Source: Taeniopygia guttata
Taxonomy: Eukaryota > Chordata > Aves > Passeriformes > Estrildidae
Direction: 5' to 3'
Length of the DNA stretch: 64,000 nucleotides
Assembly (NCBI RefSeq): GCF_048771995.1
Contig: NC_133024.1
Coordinates: 91,854,501 to 91,918,500 of the forward strand
The translations under genes and the position numbers were made by a program. The notes under the pieces were generated by a model that saw only the letters and a program-made list of their open reading frames with translations, was not told where the DNA came from and did no database searches. Of this stretch, positions 29,601-42,700 are shown piece after piece (the first letter of the stretch is position 1; each line of letters opens with the position of its first letter).

Positions 29601-29953
29601 CGGGATGCTTGTTCCCACCCTGCCCAGGCACAGCTCCTCCAGCAGGATGGGTGTCCGTGCCATGGTGCACGTTGTCCTGTGATCTCTGCCATGGCCTGGA
29701 CATCCAAGAGATAATTACCCCTGTTCACCTGGGAATTTCTTCCAGAGAAAAAAGAGACAGCAATGTCAATGGTCAGTGGTCCAATGCCCACGTTTGAATT
29801 ATGGGCATTTTTATTTAACTTGTTGATGGCCCTTTCTGTGCCAGCCCAGCACATCCCCTCTGCTCTGCCCAGGCACAGAGCCTGATCAGCAAGGGGCCTG
29901 GGATGTGGCTTGGATTGTGACTGTTCATGTCTGAGGATATATGAAGCATGGAG
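23656..29953. other. Gene-free interval with GC-richer patches
   Basis: GC-richer patches lie at about 25,190-25,480, 26,130-26,280 and 29,440-29,700. The 25,320-25,440 patch has several CpGs. The 192-codon frame at 26026-26604 has no recognisable domain. No mobile element could be assigned. Confidence 0.55.
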
Positions 29954-30015
29954 TTATAGAATCATAAAGGTTGGAAAAGGCCTCTAAGATCATTGAGTGC
30001 AACTGTTCACAGTCC
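29954..30015 (-). mobile_element. Short CR1 LINE 3' tail
   Basis: 'tatagaatcataaaggttggaaaaggcctctaagatcattgagtgcaac' is the last 60 or so bases of a CR1 element in reverse complement. Sequence after about 30,015 no longer matches. Confidence 0.85.
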
Positions 30016-33000
30016 AAAAAATCTACAGATCTCCCAGCCAGGAGGGGAAATACAGGAAGAACATTCAGACAGGGAATGAGTCAAAGCTGAACAGTGAGCA
30101 GCTGAACAGTGAAAAATATCCAAATCTGGTTGCATATCTTGGAAAGTGTGTCATGAATATGGCAGAGAACTTAAAATTTGGGTGCCTGCTTTCCTTTTAT
30201 TTTTCTCTGGGTATCCATGTTAAAACACCTGGAGAGTACTCAGGTGATTGCCAATGGCTAATAATTGCAGCATAGACACAGGAACTGTACTTTGACTTTA
30301 TGGAACCCTGAAGTCACCAAGTTCTCTGAAAAATCTGGCCGAAAGGCACGTTACATGGGGGAAACATCATTAGAGGACATTTTTTCTTTTTTTTTCAGTG
30401 TCTTCACTCACAACATGCAAGAGAAAAATAACAACTCCACCAGGGTGTCAGGAAGGTAAATTCATTAATATTTGTGGAGAACTAGAGCACTACAATAAGA
30501 GTACTATGGGAAAGCCTATGACAAAATGAGTGATTCTCTATTCAATGCTGCATTTGGATGGAGAGCAGTAAATAATGGATAGAGCACACATTGAGAGGTG
30601 AGTCTAAAAAGAAATATTGAACAACTATCCATTCATTGTGCTCTGTTCATCTTTTCCTGATCCTGCTCTCTGCACCTCCCATGAAGTTTGTTGAGTTTAA
30701 TCTCATCTGATTTTAGTTTATAAAATAAGATGTCTAGCCTGTGCTTCCCCTGTAGTCAGTGAAAAGAGAAAGGTACCTTAAGAAGCAATTCATCACACTG
30801 CCTCTGACACGTGTTAAAATGAGGTGATCTCTGTCTGCGGTGTCAATCTCTTTTCCTGGACACACACTGATGGAGTGCAGAGAAACAATTTGGCTTAATC
30901 CTCCAGAGTTGGGATGACTCCAGTTTTAGATTAATCCCTCCCTAAATCTCAATCTGAACTGAACAATGTGACATCCCAAAACAGGTAAATCATTTTAACA
31001 GCCTTGTTTTCCTTCTGGTTTTCTGTGAATCATGATCTGTTTTACACTGTGAAGTAAAGGTGCTGAAATTTGCATTAGATTGTCACTGACAAGTGCTTCA
31101 AAAGTGATGTTTGTGGGGCAGCTGGAGATTGATGGCACCTGATTAGATGTAGAACATCTGTCTTTTTCTCCATTGTATTAACTAGAGAAGAATCCCTCCC
31201 TTTCTTTGTCACTGTATGTAGTATAGTACATATAGTCCTTCATAGTACACAAAACTGGAAAAAAATAGAATTATTTTGAAAGAAGCTATTTTGCATTAGG
31301 AAACAATTATCCTTCCTTATCCTGGGCAAATTATTTTAATCATTCACATCGCCAATCTGACCTTTGTATTATGCCAGGATGGGGAATCACACACAGTGCT
31401 CAACCCTGTTAGGAAATCATACAGAACCAATAATGAAATTGTATTTTGTGATTGAATATGTATTTAATTTTAAATCCAAGACAAAGGAGAGAAATAAAAG
31501 CTCAAATAAAATATAGTTGGTTGCAATTAGATGGAGAGGTTTTCAGGCATAATTTCTTAAAAATTAATTTATTATCTTTCTGTTATTAAAATGGATCTGT
31601 GAGAGCTTACGCCCTTATTACAAGGACCAGGTGACTATGGGCTTCTGAGGACTGGGCTTCTTGAAATGGTGAGTAACTTGCTTAGATTGAAATAATTTTT
31701 GTTTTCCATGAAAATCTCTGTGAGCTCAAATCCAGCTGTATTTTATTTCTTATGCATTCTTTTCTTTTTCCAGGATTGGTGTTTCAGGCCTCTTTTGTAA
31801 GTGAAAATCATGACTGTATTTTTGATGGTTAAATTTGAAAACTTATTTTGAAAGGGCATTCTGTAGGAAAATGCAGAATAAGAGGTTAGTTAACAGAAAG
31901 CTCAACAATCATTTATCTTCAATTAAAATCTGGCTATAGCTAATGCAGTTACAAGCCTGTGTCAGCCTCTTCACTCCAGGGACGAGTCAAATACATAATG
32001 CAAATCCACCCTACTTCTCCTCATAACATTAATATTCATTCCATAAAATTTTCATGGTAGGTGAAGTTCTGCATTTTATTTTCTGACAGCAACTCAAAAC
32101 AGCAGTTTTATGCTGGTCTTTTCATTTGTTTTTTTTATTTTCTAAAGACTCCCATTTCTTGTATCCCAGATCAGGCAACTACTTTGCCACATGCTTACAC
32201 TAAGGCCTACTGCATCCTATAGTCAATATTGAAAAAAAACCAATAAATCAAAGAGCTGGCCAAATGAAACATGGCTTTAGAAGCCACCTAAATAAAAGTC
32301 AAGGTGGCTTCCGAATGCTATCTCAGGTATTACTAAGAATAAAGGTGGACTTGCTAATTTCCTACTTTTAGCCATTGCTAAGACATTGCTAGTTTTAGAC
32401 TTCTGCAGTGACCTGCAGGAAGTGATCATTTGTAGACTTGGTAACCAGAATAGAATTTCAAGGACTGATTTAAAAAGTTGCAACTTTCAGTAGTTTAAAA
32501 GTTTTATTGGAGGTTGGTATAGAGCTGTGTTAGAACTGACTACATAAAGACACTTCATTTGCTCCAGTAAAAAGCTGGTTTAAATTAGTTTAAGTGGCTT
32601 TGCACTGCAGTGGATGAAGAATACTCACATGGTTGGTTCTGCCATAGAAAGGGTGTCTCTGAGAGAGGTGATGCTAAACAGCTGAAAAATAAAACATACT
32701 GAAGTCCATGTGTTCTGCAGGGAACATCTCCCCATGTCCCAGGGGGCCTAACCACATCAGAGTCTGCTGAAAAGTCACTTTCATATGATGGAATTTGTTT
32801 CATATTTTTATGAAGGTCTGTGAGGTCTGTCCTACATGTTAAATGTCCAAAACATGCAATGGAACTCTGTATTTTCATCTGTTCATAGGTGCACAAAAAT
32901 GAAGACAGGGGCTTCTGTACAATTCCTCCCTCAGCCATTGACTATTTTTGTTTACATTACCTTGCTAATTTTTTAATTTTTTCTTCATTCTCATATGCAC

Positions 33001-35726
33001 AATGCAACTTCAGTCTACAGACAGACAACTTCTTCTGGGCAGTCAGTCTGGATAAAGCAAAACCCCAGAGCTAGTTCTCTGTGTGGTTAAAGAAAAAACC
33101 GAGGAAGCACCAGCTCTGGGCAGAACTGCTCCTGGAACAACTATGAGTGGCTGCAGTGCAATTTAATGTGGAATGGTTGCAAGAAGCTAAAGAGCTCTGA
33201 AATGTTAGTGCTGGATGATGATATGAGTTAGGATTCAAGGTATTTTCAATGTTGCATAGCATCCAGAAAGGCTGGTGGTCAGACACCTCAACAACCACCT
33301 GAAAATATGCAACCATGCTGCAACTTGAAAACATGAGCCAATACGGAGAGCTATATGTTTCAAGGTTTTTTTGTTCTATTTTGCCTTTAAAAATGTGTTT
33401 TGGTCCATTCAGTTTGGGTTTTTTTTCAGCTTTTGAAAGTACAACAATGGACTCAATGACTATTAGACTTAGGGAGTATATTAGATTAGATTAATTTTAA
33501 TAACACTATAGATACTCATCAATCATATGTTACCTAATACTCTCTCTCTGAAGGGTTGCTTGAAAATCAGATATTTTCATTTACAGGCAAGGTCTGGATT
33601 GAAGAGAAATGTCTCATGCACCAATTGAAATTCATGATGCAATGTCTATAAATCAAAACTAAGTAAACAGTTTTGTTTATTGTGCAGACAGTTTTCTCCA
33701 TGCTTCAAGGCCTTAATACTGATTTCTTTTATACTGTCATTTGCTCTTGTCCATTGACTAATCTGTCCCTATCTGCCAGTTTTCTATAACCACTTATATT
33801 GTCCTTTCTGCTATATTTTCCTGCTATTCTACCCTGTACTATTTTCTCCTTCTCAACACTTTCTCTGAAAGCCTTAAGGAAATATCTGAATGAAACTTCA
33901 AGGTAAGAATAATTTAACTGCATGGGGTTTTTTTGACTCCTGAAAAGACTTAAAATGTCTATAATATATTAATTTAACTCTCTTCCTCTGCTTTGCACCC
34001 CCACCCCGCTTTTTAATTTTTTTCCTGTGTTTCAAACTAGTCCATGTTAAGCTTCATTACTTAATGAGCTAAAATGTTAGGACAGGTATGTTGAGGACTT
34101 TAAGAAATCTGCACTGAATTCTGTGCCTAGGCTAATTATGTTTTTGAATCATAACCAGGTGAAAGACAGCAACCTTATTTAATTTGATAAGGATGTCTCC
34201 TAAACTAGCCAGAAAAATACTCCATTTTTCACCATCATTGAATGTGAAGAATGTGAACTGTGTGAAGTAGCTTTTATTTTCCTGTTTTGAGCCAAAATAT
34301 GTTCTGAGTTGCCAAACAGGTGAATCAGTGTACAACTAATATTATTCCAAAGTTGAGTGCTGAGTGACATTTTGAATTATGTATTCCCACTATTGTGCAT
34401 AACCCCCTTCCAGTCTCTAATTGTGGGTCCCTTTTTGTGCATTTTAAGTAGCTTTTCATCTTGACTGAATTATAATTTTATCTGAAGCTTTGCAAGTATG
34501 TGTGCTAATTATAAAAAAAAAAAAAAATCATTCTGCATTCATTTTGAAACTAGAATATGTTTTTAAGAAAATGTTTCCATTTCATAAATGTGAAATTATA
34601 ACTACTCCTAGATTTGCCAGTCAAAAAGCTTATTATTCATGTTATAAATTAGAATATATTTATGAGACACACAAACAAAGTTATGACTTGTTTTCTACAT
34701 TTTATTGTAGCATTTCTGTCAATCAGGCAAAAATAACCTAAGAATATAAAGATAGATTTCTAATACAAGATACAGAATAAAATACAGGGCAAAATTAATA
34801 CATGTTTTTTATTTTAGAGTAACTTTAAGGAAATATTTTCCAAAAAAGTCATTATTTTCCTTTTACTAATTTATCTTAGCTATAAGATGTAATTTCATTT
34901 CAATTTTAGATATTTAAAATGATGCCACTCTACTTCTGATTGCACACATAATAATAGGTATTATTTTAAAATTAAAGGATACAGGAAGAAGATAGCTTTC
35001 TAATTATTTCTTACCTAGTACTGAAAAAGAAGGACAATGAAATACAAATGATCACTTGAAGACTTAAGTACTTAGTTATTAAATGATTGAAAGTGTAAAG
35101 GAAATAACTAATTTTAAGGTACTTTTTAAATGTAATTCCCCATTATACCATCAGTGATCCAGGCACACTGTGATTTACCAATTAAAAACTGAGCATCATA
35201 TTAGGCAAGAGAAAACCTATGTCAATAGCTCCTACAACACATGAGCACTGGTTTTCAGGAGAGAACTTGGTGCAAGATGGATAAAGCATGGTTTCAAATA
35301 ATTCACAAGTTTTTAACTTGGCTAATTTTATCATGAAATTCTGATCTGTTGATGCTAAAGAATACTCTCCTGGCAACAGATATGCTAGACAGAGGAATTA
35401 CCAGTAAAATTAGGAGCTCAATATTGATTTGAGCACAGTTTAAAACTCAGATCTGAGTGTAGTTTAATTGTTAATTGCATAAACTAATTTCTGACGATTA
35501 GCATAAAGCCAGTACATGTGCATAAAAATCAGCCTGAATGCCATTTTGCTTTTGGTGTGCAGTCCAAAAATTAGTATCATGGGCCCATCTGACTTAAGTC
35601 AGACCTCCTTCACAGAAGGTATAGTATTTGGAAAACTATTGTAAAAATAGTTGGGAAAATATAATAAATACTCCAAAACCTAGAATATTTAGAATTCTAG
35701 CAGCTTTTGGGAAACTGTGTAAGTTC

Positions 35727-35760
35727 TATAACTCTTATATTATAAAGTATAGGAGTTATA
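35727..35760. repeat. Short imperfect inverted repeat
   Basis: TATAACTCTTATA (35727-35739) and TATAGGAGTTATA (35748-35760) pair at 12 of 13 positions with an 8-base loop. AT-rich, so possibly chance. Confidence 0.5.
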
Positions 35761-38700
35761 AAAAGCAAATTGACTACACCAAGTCTTTTCTTAAAAAGTG
35801 TCGAAAAGAACATTTAGCCACAGGCAAATCAGACTTCTTTGAATATGGAGTCACTAATCAGTCATTGTGTAGGGGAGGTGATCTAAGACTGCACTGCTTA
35901 AGTGGTGATTTTGTCCTGACAATGCTTTCACATCTCTGTGAAACAGAAACTTTATTTTTGGCAAAATCAGCATTTAGTGATATCAGAAAACTGAGCCATG
36001 TCACCTTGTGTGCCAACATGACAGGGACAGCAGCACATGTGGCCATGGGCAAGGTGGAAGAACTGGCTCTACCAGTGGCCAATTTCAAACTGAATTATGC
36101 TGATACCTTATGCATTTGATGTGGTAACAGGACTTTCTGTAACCATGTGAGGAATTGAGTTTTGATGCATCAGTGAACCTTTCTCCAGCAGGTAATAGAA
36201 AGTTTGCAAGAAGAGTCTTTCATTTATCTCCCTAGGCTGCCAATCCATTGAACTGAATTGAAATGAATTCACTATTTGAAACCTACATGATAGTTTTAGA
36301 GAAGGTTTCTGATTTCTGTTAAGCAGCACCTGGCTAAAAACTTTCCCCTTTCCTAAATGTGAAGAGAATAAAATATATGATGTTCCTATCCAGGGAACTG
36401 GGTGAGAGCACTCAATCTTCAGCTTGAAGGAGGGACAAAACTCCTGAAATATGTTACAAACACCAGCTCAGGGGTGGCCACTATCTAGGCAACACAGTAA
36501 TCACAGATAGCCTACCAAAACCTAGGTAAAATGAAAATGCTTCTCAGTCAAAACTTACTGTTTAACAGGCATAAAACTTGTACTTCAGCTTATACCAGCT
36601 GACTCCTAGGGAAGAATATATTAAGATACCTGTGCTGTGTCTCAGATGCACAGCTTCTCACTGCTGTGGTTACACTGGGAACAGGGCACCAGACCCACCT
36701 TCTGCCTTGGGCATGGCCACACCAAGGGCAACAGCAGCAACAGCATTTACACAGCATCGCTTGGGAAAGGAAAGGGCTATCAGCTGAAAATGCAGAATAA
36801 CAGCAAACAAAAGAAAAGCTGTGCTTTAAAAAGAGTACAGTTGGGATAACCTAGAATAGTTTATAGCTCCTGCTGGCTGCTCCTCTCTTCTGGACGAAAC
36901 TGTAACCCCTCTGTAAACTTGAGGGAACAGACAATGGGTCTGCTCTTCAGCTGCCACTGCCTCAAACTTGGCAGACTGGCTTAAATGGCCATCAACCCCA
37001 GTTAAACCTAATCTGCTGGTCTGTGGTCTGGTGTGGCTGGGAAGCAAACACACTGGTTTTGCTTTGGGCATGGTGACAGAGGTGCAGCAGATCCTGGGGC
37101 CTCTACGTGCTGAATTGTTCCAGCGTGAATCAACACAGATTTACTGGTGTCATTCTACTTTAAGGCAGCCTTATGCAGTTGGATTGCTGTTGTTCATGAA
37201 GAAAAGAGCCTTTTTCTTCACTCTTTTCTAAGGATTAATTTAGCATTATAGAGCCTGAGGCTTGGTCTGCAGCATTTCATGTGGCAAATGGTGTGTGTGG
37301 TGACTTGGACAAAAGACTCGCCTTCAGACAGTGATCACATTTATTTTCTTGCCTCCACTGTCTTCTTCAGGGCTAGTAGCTCTACAGACTCTCCCTGAGA
37401 AGGATGCTGTGTTCTCATAAGAAGAACAGTCCTGTAAAAAGTATATTTCTTAGTAAATTGATGAAAAATAAGACACAGAACAAAATTATCATTAACATTC
37501 TTTAGATGCTGTCATCTAGTTCATCTTCCCTGTCAGTTTAATCCATCCTGTTCATATATTACCTTTTCCAATAAGAAGCATTACATGAGTTGCCAATTTA
37601 CTCTTAATTCTAGACTGTAGGAATCCATTCTGACTTCTCTAAGGTTACACTTAGAATCAAAATGTTTACTTAGTTAATTCAGAACAAAAAAAATCTCAAT
37701 TTTTCAGTGGGTCTCAGCCTTTAGGCAAAGATAATTCAAACTGGTTTATTTTCAGCTGTATAAATATGTCCTACGTACAAGTTCCACTCTGCACTGAAAG
37801 CAGAGGGTGGATCTTCCACACTAACTGTGCAGTGTGAGTTAAGCCCTCTACACAGTCCCATGATGCCCATGATTCCTTTTCATGCTATTGAAAATTTATA
37901 AAGATGACAAGCGAATCCTAGCATCTAAAGAGATTGTCACCTATCTGCTTCTCTACCCTCCACTTTTCTCCCTAACCAAGGTTACAACTGCCTCAGGCAA
38001 AAAGCCATTCAGAACAGTGCATGATCCTCATCTGCTTTACAGCAGTCAGGGCACTCAGCATAAACTTTTAGTACAGGTGAACATAAACTGTCAGATTTTG
38101 GACCAACATAATAACACATGGACTTCTATTTGATCCATCTGGCTCCTAGCTGGGAGGTGATTTTCTGGCTGAACACAGGTCCTGACACTGTTTATAAGGA
38201 ACTATTTGGAAACAGCAGCATACTCTAATAATGTCCTAATATCCTAGATTCTCAGTATCCTCTCAGGACAGACACCTCCTTCTTTCCCCCTATTACCTCT
38301 TTTAATTTTTCTTGGGTAAAGCTGGCTCAGTTAACACAACATAACAATGATGGTTGTGTTAGCCATCTACGGATGGTAATAATTTCAGACACCATGGGCA
38401 ACCCTTGAAGAGGATGCATGTCCACAAGCTAATTTCTTAAAATGGTCACTTAAACGTGACAAACATTGGGCAAGAGAGAGCATTTCCCAGGTGCAGTTCT
38501 CCATCCCCACCTTTACTGCAGGGTGACTAAGTCATGAATGAAGCTGCTAATGGCCATGAATTAAAGAAGCACATATCAGTGCTAGTTTATTTTGACAAGC
38601 CTAAAATCTCTGGGGTTATGGCTGCATCCCAAAGAGCCTAGTCCATCTTGCAGTAGAACGAGTAAACTCAAAGAGAGGGGAGAAAGCTAGACCAAAATAG

Positions 38701-39209
38701 ATTACTATGAGCAGGAAATAGTACAGCTACACAAACATAAGCCATTCTAGCCCCTGAGTCAGAGTCCTGTGTGAGCATGAGTCAAGTCCCTTAATTGTAT
38801 CAGCACAACCACAAGAGATTTCTAGCTGTGGCACCTTATTGGGGCCCCTAAGCCAAGCCTAAAGTAGGAAAAAGCCCTGTGTTTTAAAATTAAATGGCTA
38901 ACAGAACTAAAGAATTTCAAACAGTATTAAAACCAAGTTAACATCTAGAAAAACTGTTACCTAAAGCATACAAGTGTGCTTTAGTGAGGAAAAGTATCAT
39001 AAAACATTTGTTTAAAACCAGTCACTTTCCTGTATGCAACCCTTTTTTACTTTGCCATACTTTGTGTTGGAAAGTTCCTGAAGTTCCTGGCTTGTCCCTC
39101 AGTAATAGTAGTAATTTCAGATATCCACAGTGCACACAGTGAAATGCATACATCAAGCCTACTCAGTACTCAAACTACTATGATGATCAGATGCCAAAAA
39201 AATGGTGGC

Positions 39210-39227
39210 AAAAAAAAAAAAAAAAAA
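39210..39227 (+). repeat. Poly-A tract (18 bases)
   Basis: An unbroken A run after 'aatggtggc'. No adjoining element was recognised. Confidence 0.85.
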
Positions 39228-39692
39228 GGGATGGAAGAAATGCAGTACATTTAGTAGGCAAGTACTGTCTGTATTTTCTGTGAAATATCAGTGACAAGGG
39301 TTTTTTTTGCGGCTGTGGGGCACCTAAACCTGAATGAGTTTTTTATATTCTTGTGATTGTTTTTTCCATATGCAAACCCAACAGTTCCTAAAACTTATGT
39401 AAATAAGTGTTATTTACAAAGGCAGTCCGGACACAGTAAAGAATCCAAATAGATTTCCCCTTAACTCTGTTCAATGCTATTTTCCGAGCTCCTCTCTTCA
39501 CACATGCATGAGTCTTGCATTTAGAACAGGCTGCCTGAGGTCACAGACAGGATTTAACAAGTGCAAGCCTGCTTAAGGAGGCCGATTTGAACTGAGTGGA
39601 TACAGAGCCTTATTTATGACACAATCATAATCTGAATGAAATTGGTTTATGTCTTGTTCGTGTTTAAGAGTACTGTGCTACCCTTATGCAAT

Positions 39693-39721
39693 ATTTGCAT
39701 TGGAAAATAAGAGATTTGCAT
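39693..39721 (+). promoter_or_regulatory. Two octamer motifs spaced 21 bases apart
   Basis: Exact ATTTGCAT octamers, the POU-factor consensus, start at 39693 and 39714. They are 21 bases apart, about two helix turns, and in the same orientation. The stretch 39,480-39,740 has no repeat signature and might be an enhancer of the nearby gene. Binding is inferred. Confidence 0.35.
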
Positions 39722-42700
39722 GGGAGTGAATAACTAACATTATTCACAAGGCTTTACAGGATTTTACAGTGGATCTCTAAGAAGGAAATCAGGATGATGG
39801 GGTGGCATTGATTTAAAAATAAAATCTGGATGCTATGTGTGAAATTATGTTAATTTCTTTTAGTAAAAAAGACTGTTTCACCATCAGTCTGAATTTAAGA
39901 TGCAAAATCTCATACCTTTAAAATAATACCTTTTGCTCCAGAACACTTGCAACATATCTATCTGCATCATGGTGTTAGTGCGGGCATGTTGAACATAGAG
40001 AAGTGACTTAGAATGAGAAAGCCCTGTTTGGAGCACATAAGGTCATCTCTTGAATAGGAGGATTTTCTGCTAGCAGCTGCCACTGCTGAATCTGACCAGC
40101 GACTGGAAGGCATCATGCCAGAAGCTAGGACATAAAAAGATCTTCAGGCTGGGAAGCACAAAATTGAAATGGAGAGGAGCTGATCAGCTCTTTTTTCTAG
40201 TTTTAAAGATAGGTCAGGAAGGTGAGTGAGGCAATGACTGATGGGGTTGCCACCTGTGGGTTTGTCTATGGGGGAAAGATACACTACAGTAAATTTAATT
40301 ATCTTTGAAGCCAGCATAGTTATTGCAGTGCCTGTCTCTGGTATGCACCTTCTTGGTATAGGAGGGCATTTTTCATTTTCAACCTGTCATTAATGGATTC
40401 AAAGTAAGTGGGAAAAATCATCCTTTGTCATAAAATGTACACATGAAAGTTTGCTGTGACAAAAAAAAGTAGAGACAAATCTATGCCAGGAAAGATTTGT
40501 CAGAATAGCCTTCCCAGGAAGCTCTCTTAAGAGAGGGGCATCCTGTGGGGGCAGCAAAAGGCTTCACCTGTGTAACATGCACAAAAACAGGTGCAAAAGG
40601 TCCAAATGAGCTGTACCACTTCTGTGCCACAATAAGTGTGTTTCACCTTGGAGTGTTACCAGCATAAAAAGGATACAAGACAAAGCACCTCACTGGCCAT
40701 TTGTATGGCTGCCAAGGTTACTTGTTATATCAACCTTTGTCTGTTTAAACTCATATCTATCTTATTTTATACCACATTTTCTGTCATTCTTAAGACTAGT
40801 CTGGTGATGCATAAAGACACCACCAGACAGACAGACAGTTCTATCCATACCATGGCTGCTAATCAAGTTCTAATGCAATAGTGAGCACATTGAAGAACAT
40901 ATTTAACACCTGGTAACATATAACACCCAGGTAACACACTGGTTTTGCAGAGACACACATTGAAGATGACTCTATTGATTTGGACTTTACTGCTGAAAAG
41001 ATTAACTAATTTTTTTTTTAACCTTAGAGAAACTAACATGTGTCAGCTCTCCTGTCATAAGAATATGGTCAAGATAAGGTGCTTTAATTTTGGAGTGAGG
41101 GGAATTTACCAAGGTTAGACCCAGTCTAAGAAGACAGAGCAGATCTTGCTAAAGTATCCAGCACTTGGCTGTATTTCCAGTTTGGCATATCATATATATC
41201 CAAATGATTTTATTGGAAAAGCACTGGGGCTTTTTTTAGCAGCAAATAACTAGCCTTTGTAATCTCTTGACATGTTACTTCAAAAGCATTTCAGCAGTTC
41301 TCTCCACATAGCACAAAGCTTATAAAAGAGACCTAAATTCTACATGCAGCTGAAATTTGCTGTGGACATCTATGACAAGTCTCTGAAAAAGGGAGCAGTA
41401 TGTCCAGGGTGTTTCATTAGCCTTGGTGATGCAATTTGCCTTTGGAATAATCATGTCTACACATATGGAATTGCTATGCCTACACAGCTGTTACAACATT
41501 GCTGCTTTGCATTCTTGGGAGATTCCATGGTTTATTGCCTTACCCTTCTGGTTTCTTTCCATGCTTGCTCACTGTGAATACTTCAGTACAGAAGGTAGTG
41601 GAGTATTTCCTATGATTTTCTCTTATTTCATCACAACTTTGGAAATGAGCCCTATTTTTAAAGGACCGTTGATCATCAGACAAGAAGAACTGCAGACCAC
41701 TGAGAGGTTCCAGGGCTACTTGCTTACCTTTAGGGAGAGGTGCATAGCTGAAGCTGAGACTGGAACTGACTAAGAACTAATTCATGAAATGGTAGGGCTC
41801 AATAGCAATGACATTTCAAAAAGTTTAGGAATATTAACCTTCAAGAGTCTTAAATGGAGAAATTGCCCCACAGCTGTAAGAAACGAACATTTCATAAGGG
41901 TTTATCTTGGCTTGGTGAAATATAATCATCCATTTTAATCTGTAGAGTCACCATTCTCATTTGGTAACCATTTCTGCAGACAGAGATCCACAGAAAAAAT
42001 GGTCAGGTTTATTGTGAATGGGTTGTATGCAAAAACTAAAATCCTGGTTGGCATATATGAGTTGGCAACACACAAGAATTTCTTGATGAGACTAAATATT
42101 TGAAATTAATTAATTTTGTTTAGGTAATTAGGCACTTCTAGAATTCTACCATTAATGTGACAGATAAGATTATTCTCACTTCAGGTTGTACCTCACAGAA
42201 GGTGGCATTTTCCTGTGATATAGCGGATGATCACTATAGAAAACTTACTAATATTAGAATGACATGATCAGTAAGTCCAAGAAAGTTACATTTTAAGAAA
42301 TACTAGACTATTTAATGCTATTTTTTTCATTAAGGGCAAATATAGAAATCAATAATGCTATGATTGTGTTTGTCTGTTCAAAATACTGAGCATACGCACG
42401 TATCAATGCTTCCCCTGTTTTTGGAGACTTTCAAAGGATGCTTTATTCTCAACCAAATGGGGTGATTCTAGATTGTACATTAATAATACTCAAAAGCTGT
42501 ATGCTTGATTGGAGAAATCTGCCTCATGAAAATTACTTTATCTGTAGAAAGAAACTGTAGATTATTTCACAGCAAAGTAAACAGAAAGACTGAGAAAATT
42601 CAAGAAGTAAATAAAATAGTGATGGTAAGATCCTCCATCTGATCAGAAAGACTAGAGTCAGTGATGCCCCACAATTAAGTTGTTAAATGAGTGCACATTT

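Noticed and set aside
31590..31690. Possible exon ending in 'aaatggtgagtaac'
   Set aside because: The donor-like word is good, but there is no acceptor, open frame or similarity to support an exon.
35628..36119. 163-codon frame
   Set aside because: Shows no domain, and its start lies in AT-rich sequence with no promoter evidence.
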